Shown here in pieces: positions 57,331 to 64,000 of a DNA stretch of 64,000 nt (its first letter is position 1; the number at the start of each line of letters is the position of its first letter). The notes under the pieces are model-generated. The model worked only from the letters and a program-made list of their open reading frames with translations. It had not been told where the DNA came from and searched no databases. Both the position numbers and the translations under genes were made by a program. This DNA is from Catonia carolina. Its lineage: Eukaryota; Arthropoda; Insecta; Hemiptera; Achilidae. Location of the stretch: positions 3,914,001 through 3,978,000 of the forward strand of contig JAQMRL010000022.1 in the NCBI GenBank assembly GCA_035578175.1, read 5' to 3'.

Positions 57331-60300
57331 CAATTAACTTATGTCTTTACTATCACATGTCTAAGTAAGACACAATTTAAAATCCTAACAATTTAGAAAA
57401 CACATTTTACCAAAATTTTGAAAATACTATATTAAAATTCAATTTTAAATAAATAATTTCATAATCTGTGCCTGTAGATAATTATTATCATCATTAGATA
57501 TTGATCATTGATTTTAAATTTGGAAAAGTAATTCACAGTTGGTTGAAGGTTTTATAAGTTAACTTCGATAGGGAACATACTTGGAATTATATTATGATTA
57601 CAAGCTCAGCAGCCTACGCAGTACATGGAGAATGGGAGATGTGTATAGTCATTGCAAGTTACTAGAACATACTATTCATTCTATAAATCTGATTGATGGT
57701 CAGCCAAGAAACACAGTGTACGGTACATTCAAGGGGTGATGGATAAGTGCAATATAATTCCTGTGGAATGGAAGAGGTAGGTTCACGTTCTATATGAGCT
57801 TGTGCTAACAGTACATTGATTGAATTGATAGGGGATGAGTGGCTTGCAAATAATTCTAGATTTAAAGAAGAAAAAGTTTAATCTAAAAAGTGCATGTATG
57901 GATCCTGCATTGTAAGACCATTTATCATGTATCACTTTTTTGAAATAATAGTACTGCCACAAAAATGAGTTTGGGTGGATGGTTTTAGTACCAAAATTTT
58001 CATCTGTATGTGCTCTACAAAATAGCTAATAATATTTTTAACATAATCCCCTAAATAAATAAATACAATTATATTTCAAAATGTCAAATTTTTTGTGAGA
58101 AAGGTAATAACGATTTAATTCTCACTATCAATGTTAAAATAAATAGGATGATATATAGAGTTAACACCTAAGTTCATTGTTAGGTTAAGTCCCTCTGTAT
58201 GATAATACCTAAGGTTGATGGTCACTTCCCAAACGGACAAATGTAGTAGACTACAGTCCTTATTTACAGCTTCAAAAAATTATAGTTGGCCACTTGCTTC
58301 CTAGCTTAGAATAGGTATTTCTTTGTTGCAGAACAGGATAAGTGGAAATGAGGAGGCCATAAAAAAATTATTTCAAAGTACAAGTATTATTTAAAGACTT
58401 CAGAAAAATCTGAGATTCTGAAGCGCAGATAAAACAATAATCATGAACATTATATTTACAAACCTAAACAACTGATCTTACTTCACAAGACTTTAATCGA
58501 TAACTTTTCCTACTTAATTAAAATTAAGCAAGAAGAAATTTAAGTTAATACTGTACAAACAACAATTTCTTCTGTTTATGACATATACTGAATAAAACAC
58601 AATGTTATAATCAAGCCCACACAATTCAATTCACACTGAAAGACTGGCAATGGGATATTTATATGTTGTGAATTTTACAATCAATCTCATGATATTCTAG
58701 AAAACAACTGTGTTCCAATGTTCTAAACAATTAATTAAATTTACGAATGTTGATAAAACAACATTCAACATTTATTAGAAATGTTATCACTATTTCCTGT
58801 TAAAATTTTATTATAAAATACATTTTCTACAATAAATGCAGACTACTTATTTTTACTTTGATTATAATGTATAACATCACAAAAATTTATAATACTGGAA
58901 AACGAAGAATAAAAGGCAACCACAAAAAAAATATATATATTTTTAACATCCTTACAAAAATTAAATGATTAGTTTATGTCTCATCGTTTATTTATAAACT
59001 AATTTTTCAACTAACTCCATTATAATTATTAAAACTACTAAAAAGATTTTAACCTAGAATTAAAAATTTACTTTATTAGTTAACAGTGAAAGTAAACGTA
59101 CAAAGTTTTTTATTTTGTTGATCCTCTTTCTTGCAGAATAGATTTGATTTTACTAAAATTTTCTAATAAAATAAGATCACAATTTATGTATTGAATTAAT
59201 GATATATTTATAAAAATTACCAAGTCTATAAACTGTACAATATTAAAATAGATACAATAACTTAATGCAAGAGGACGCATTATCTACTAAGTAGATGTTA
59301 TAAGTGCTAAGAACTTTGTATTAACTCAAAAATAAGACATCATAATGTTATTGCAAAAATATTGTAACTTCTACAAACCTTTTACAGCTGATATATTATT
59401 CATTTTTCCATATTATTTTTATTTTCATAACTTACATATTTTGGCGGCTTCACAGTATACCTCCTTGAATCCAACAGTTTTATATAAATGACTAAGGTAC
59501 GACATCTTCTAGAAAATTCAAACAAATTTTGTTTAAACTTTTCAAAACATATGCTCAATGACGTTGGATGTACAGAAACACGTACGTTCAGAAATAAAAT
59601 TATGAGGAAAAAGTAATGTGCATCTGTAAAATTTTAGTAGAAGAGACAATATTTTTGCAATAGGATTAATTATCGACTGCAGGATGCATTATAAGGATTT
59701 ATTTGTAAATTTATAATGATAGTACACATAATCGGTAATTGAGAAATATCTAAGTAGTTGTTTTACTGTGGTCGCATAAAAATTTCACGTACACATAATA
59801 TTTGAATTAAAACTAATGAACTATGGTCTGGAAACTTAAGAAAAGTTTTTATACATTAAATAACATTTATGAGACAATAGTTATAATTAACTTTAATTAC
59901 GTGACAGGCCAATCTCTTTTAATTTAAAATTAGTAGAAAGATTTTAATAAAAAACAATTTAATAAAGGAACACAGTTGGATCTGTGCACATATCACATAT
60001 AACAGCAGTGAAGATGTGTTATAACAGTACTCACCACGCCCTGATCGCACAGGAAGAAATAAAAATCAACAATCAAATAAAAAACAGAATTTATTTATAG
60101 GCTACTGAAGAAAAAACTGACATTAAAACTCAAATAAAATTTCACCAAAAAAAAATTCCAGCTGATTTTTTTAAAAATCTGAATCATTAAATAATTTTGA
60201 AGATAAAGATTAATGTTGAAACAAAATAAAAATAAAATTAATAATGGACTTTAGGTGTACATAAAATTACATGAACAATCATAATGTAATAAAATTTAAC

Positions 60301-60630
60301 AGTATCGCACAAAATTCTAACAAAACTGTACAACTAAATCCTATTACTAACAAAATTATGGAATTTGTGTGCTAGGGGAAAATGAGTCGATCAGGGTTAC
60401 AGTCTTGCAAACAAAATTTTTAAGTTAGTGATATAATGAGAATTAATATATAACATAACACTATAAAGGCCATCTTGTAACAGTTAAACAAACTGCATAA
60501 TAAAATTACAAACATATAAATTTTGAATAGAATGTGACGTATCTTATACACAATCACGAGATCCAAAAATTGCATTAGAAAATTTTGAAAGGCTTGACTA
60601 CGCTCTGAGGAAAATGATGGTGGGTAGAAA
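57331..60630. other. AT-rich DNA, no gene recognised
   Basis: It may be CRTC intron or intergenic. No terminal repeats or exon signatures noticed. Confidence 0.45.
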
Positions 60631-60639
60631 TAATAAGGG

Positions 60640-60790
60640 GATCCCCTTTTAAGGTTTCATCACACCTCGGTTGTGCAATTTATAATCTGGTTTCAGTATC
60701 ATGGTCATCGTTTACAGTATGATTCGACTGCTAAGCAGATGTCAAGAATAGAGGCTGCAGAGATGAGAGTGTTAAGATAATTAACCCTTG
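60640..60790 (+). mobile_element. LINE C-terminal remnant
   Basis: tactgctaagcagatgtcaa-type sequence with AKQMSRIEAAEMRVLR in one frame, the block following LYGSECW in arthropod non-LTR elements. It breaks off after about 50 codons. Confidence 0.5.
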
Positions 60791-61899
60791 TGCGACGAAT
60801 AGTTTTGAGAATAATAACTCTTCTAACACTAATCATGAGATCGTGCCGATAAACTTGGCTTTTCTTATCTATCTTTTATCCAATAAATTTAAAACATTAA
60901 GATAAATTTGAGAGATGTTTAAAAAAAACAAACATGAAACTCTGTTTTTTTATGCCAGTTACAGCAAATTTACGAAAAAGCTGTTGTAATTTATGCAAAG
61001 TCTGGTGTTTTTTGTCAAACGTTGGCAATAAATTAGTTTTATTTTTTTAGTCTGGTTTTATAGAAAAATCTAGCAAAAAATCTGATACATCAAATACTCT
61101 AAGATATTGTATTAAAAAACAAAAAAGGTATTCGCTTACACAGCTATTGTCTGTGGTAAAAGGAAAGCGGGTAACCTGCTCTCTTTGAGCTGATGTCATT
61201 GAACCATTTCTATATTATTTATATAACTTAGGTTATTATATGAAAGCACGGAATTTCACGAACACGTGCATATAAAAAAAAAAATAAGAAAAGATGACGT
61301 AGGACATTGTAATTGGAATGGGAACAAGTGCCTGAAAATTGCCTATTCTACGAATCTGAGACAATTTATACCCTTTTCAGGTCTTTTTCAATTCAACTGG
61401 CATTGATAAAGGAATATTATTGAACAAAATACCTTCCCTACCATTCAAGCTTTCAAACGCAGTTACGACTCTATTTTATATGAGCTACAGCCCTTAAGAC
61501 GGTTTTCTTCAAAGCCTCACCATTCGGCGGTACCAAAATATTCACAAACCAATAGAAAAATTCTTACTAACCATATAGTGTTTTATAAATAGCTTACTTT
61601 GTTCCTTATACATTTAGCTATTATTTAACTATAATGTTCACTGCTGTGTGCGTTCATTGACCTTCACTATTACAAAAACTGTTAAGTACTTACAAACTCA
61701 TAATCAACAAAAATATATTGGCTATTCGTCAGTTAAGGGTTAACCTGTGTATCGATTGTTTGACCATAAAAGAATTGGCGATATTAGACATGTACCTAAA
61801 GTGCCTGAGGTGGTAAATACCATTTGGAAATTCTGCCAAGAATGGTATAATTATGTTGCAGATCCCAGATGATCAGAAACATAAACAATTTTTGAATTT
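60791..61899. other. No feature recognised
   Basis: AT-rich DNA with a somewhat GC-richer patch at 61320-61560 of unknown nature. Confidence 0.4.
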
Positions 61900-62260
61900 C
61901 ATCACACCTTGGCTGTGCTAGTTTTAATGTATGGTTTACAATGCTGTACTACTAAGCAGATGTCAAGAGTAGAAGCTGCTGAAATTAGATTGTTAAGACC
62001 TTTAGCAGTCTATCAACTGGCGGACTATTAGAGAAATGAAGATATTAGGTATGAAATTAATGTGCCAGAGATGAAATCAAGCCACACTTATTATGGATGG
62101 TAGATGACGAACATCAAACAAGAGTTTAACGCAAGACAACCCCCAGACAAAAAAGAGTATTGGATAACCTGAATAGAAATGGGTATACAAACTTTTTAAG
62201 AATAGCATTATTTACTTCGAGGGAGGAAAATAGAGAACCCGTAATACTTATTGTTTATAA
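61900..62260 (+). mobile_element. LINE C-terminal remnant, second and longer copy
   Basis: The same subfamily as 60640: TKQMSRVEAAEIRLLRPLAV, then NEDIRYEINVPEMKSSHTYY and FNARQPPDKKEYW, with one stop and frame noise. The two copies lie 1.2 kb apart and share about 85 bp of obvious similarity (ctaagcagatgtcaag and on). Confidence 0.6.
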
Positions 62261-62714
62261 TGATGATTATTTTAATAAATACAATTATTTCATTTTCAAA
62301 ATGAACACTAGTGTTTTATTTAATAACAAAGTGCATTAAAAGTTTTAATACTAATAGAAAATACAACTTCATTTATGTTTAAAAAAAGTTTTCAGTGGAT
62401 TAGTGCAATCGTTTAAGTTTAATAAACTCAAAAATACATGTTTTGAAAATTACTGTAAGTAAAGGATGTAGTACAAATTCCAAATCTAGGTACCATGATT
62501 AAAAAAAAAACTAATGAATACTACGGTAACTAACACAAAACAATAACTGATAAGATTAATTAACAATACTGAAAAAAATTAGGGGATTAAAACACTAAAT
62601 CAGTTTGAAAATGAATAAATGGAAATCTATTTTCGTAACATAATTTTGTCTCACTTGTTCTGCACAAATGAAATACATGTATGTAATAATATAGTTGATA
62701 TAGTTTTATAATAA
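62261..62714. other. No feature recognised
   Basis: AT-rich DNA. Confidence 0.45.
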
Positions 62715-62716
62715 TA

Positions 62717-63638
62717 TGAGGCGTGTCCAGAAAGTAAGTACTGTTTTGTTTTGATGCCACCATGGCGCTACTGTTGTCGCTAAATGCAGTGGGATTCACT
62801 GATTCACTGTCTCTGCTAATGCCATAACAATTGATTTGTCTTAAGTTTTCTGTTTCCTGTAAAATTCTTTCTTTTATCTGGTTTTTGAATGCAAGGAACA
62901 TTATGCCAGCCAAAATTCATCGTCAGATAATCCTATAATATTAAATGAAAACTTGATGTATGTATATGTTTGTATGTCCAACTGTTCTCGAAAATGCCTA
63001 TAACGATTTTCTTGAAAATTCATGTTTTCAGGGTCTATAAGTCGATAGCGCTAGATCTCATATTTGCAAAAAATCGTTAACTTGCTAAATTAAGAAACAT
63101 AATTAAAACAATAGGCTGGCAACAGATGATACAGGAAACAAACACTAAATCTAAAGACTACGTCAGGACTCCTTTTATGGCTTATCTATTATCAACGCAT
63201 TGTATCATCATTCTTTTCAGAAATTTATTATATAATCTGCAATTGAGCGAAGCTAAGTAACCCGGTATTAGAGATTTATAATGAAAGTGCTATGAGTCGT
63301 ATGATGCGAAGTGGGTTATGCCATTTCAATGAAGGATGGAATAATGTCTATGACGAAACAATGTTGTGAATAATGACTTGGTTAATTGGATGAGAGGATT
63401 TGTGAGTACAGTTGGTTCACCACCAAGTATGAGCTTGGTGGTAAGGGGTTCAAAAGTGATGACAACATGTAAAACACTAAGGAGTTAAGGCTATCATCTC
63501 TAATGGGATGCTTCTATGAGGAAGGTTTGGATAAAATGGTCACTCACTACCATAAGAGTTTTAATGTTGGTGGAAATTATGTAATTATATTTAAAAAAAA
63601 GTTAACGGCAGGCCAGCTTACTTTCTGGACATGCCAAG
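62717..63638 (+). mobile_element. Decayed mariner split by a nested insertion and lacking its catalytic core
   Basis: Terminal repeats (GTGTCCAGAAAGTAAG left and its near-complement cttactttctggacatgcc right) lie next to TA at 62715-62716 and 63639-63640. N-terminal transposase residues FLNARNIMPAKIHRQI (to about 62930) resume at YNESAMSRMM and CHFNEGWNNVYDE (63270 on), so about 330 bp sits inside the helix-turn-helix coding region. The C-terminus ELGGKGFKSDD and CFYEEGLDKMV follows at about 63430-63580. The central DD34D part is deleted. It is a third mariner lineage. Confidence 0.8.
62933..63268 (+). mobile_element. Nested Helitron-like insertion
   Basis: It lies between two halves of one transposase frame. 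Its start (tcctataatattaaatgaaa) and end (gcgaagctaagtaacccggt) recall Helitron 5' and 3' wording, though a clean CTRR end is not present. The class is tentative; the nesting itself is clear. Confidence 0.45.
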
Positions 63639-63640
63639 TA

Positions 63641-64000
63641 CATTTTCCCAAATGGTTATTTTAAAAATCAAAACTTATAAGTGAAAAAGTAAGACACCTC
63701 AATACTCAATTTGTATTTTCAAATGAGATTACAATTAAATCACTTGAAGAAATACAATCAATTAATAAAAATAAAGAAATAATATTAAAAGTAGAAATTA
63801 AACAATAATGTTCTTTGTGGCAGCCATTTTTGGCAAGTGCTACTATTGGGAGAATGAAAAATAGCATATTGCTACATCAAGTACACATTTTTCAAAACAT
63901 TTTAATCAACAATTGGTATAATGAACCATGATGCAATTAATACTTAAAAATATTTCTTTTCATAGAATAATTTTTTTTAGCAAAATCTTTATACACCAAG
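63641..64000. other. No feature recognised
   Basis: AT-rich DNA to the window end. Confidence 0.45.

Noticed and set aside
62587..62913. 108-codon minus-strand frame
   Set aside because: It overlaps the mariner's left end and N-terminal coding remnant on the plus strand; no domain.

Overview
The window is nuclear DNA from an animal, most probably an insect with a large, AT-rich, transposon-laden genome. The evidence is short coding exons with GT-AG introns and matched phases, a CRTC coactivator gene, and many mariner, piggyBac-type, pogo-type, Helitron, non-LTR and tRNA-derived SINE sequences. Nothing bacterial, phage-like or CRISPR-like is present. The order or species cannot be fixed from this sequence; a hemipteran-like large genome would fit, but that is only an impression.

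Layout. 1-7.5 kb: a decayed jockey-like LINE, a non-autonomous Helitron, a structured retroposon with target-site duplications, and two SINEs. 7.5-21.8 kb (+ strand): the 3' end of a gene for a PDZ-domain scaffold protein, in four coding exons whose phases all match. Its last 9.6 kb intron holds a LINE tail, an apparently intact mariner with 43-bp perfect inverted repeats, a very young SINE with a 57-A tail, and a small ORF with one membrane segment. 23.3-25.5 kb (- strand): a possible three-exon gene for a membrane protein I do not recognise. 26-47 kb: gene-poor DNA with hairpin MITEs, a pogo-type and a piggyBac-type non-autonomous element, LINE remnants, a mariner rebuilt into a long inverted repeat, and a Merlin-like transposase remnant. 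47.5-50.4 kb (- strand): the last three coding exons of the CREB-regulated transcription coactivator (CRTC). 50-64 kb: a TTAA-flanked element, more copies of the structured retroposon, a family of long fold-back elements, LINE tails, and a mariner remnant split by another insertion.

The supported host genes are unrelated in function: a cytoplasmic or membrane-cortex PDZ scaffold, and a nuclear cAMP- and energy-responsive coactivator. They are transcribed convergently, the PDZ gene on + and CRTC on -, about 26 kb apart. The most unusual material is mobile: a fold-back repeat family with a conserved hairpin and splice-donor-like block, a mariner with 276-bp arms made from two inverted copies of its own 3' end, and a retroposon family with conserved hairpins and an AAC-type tail.
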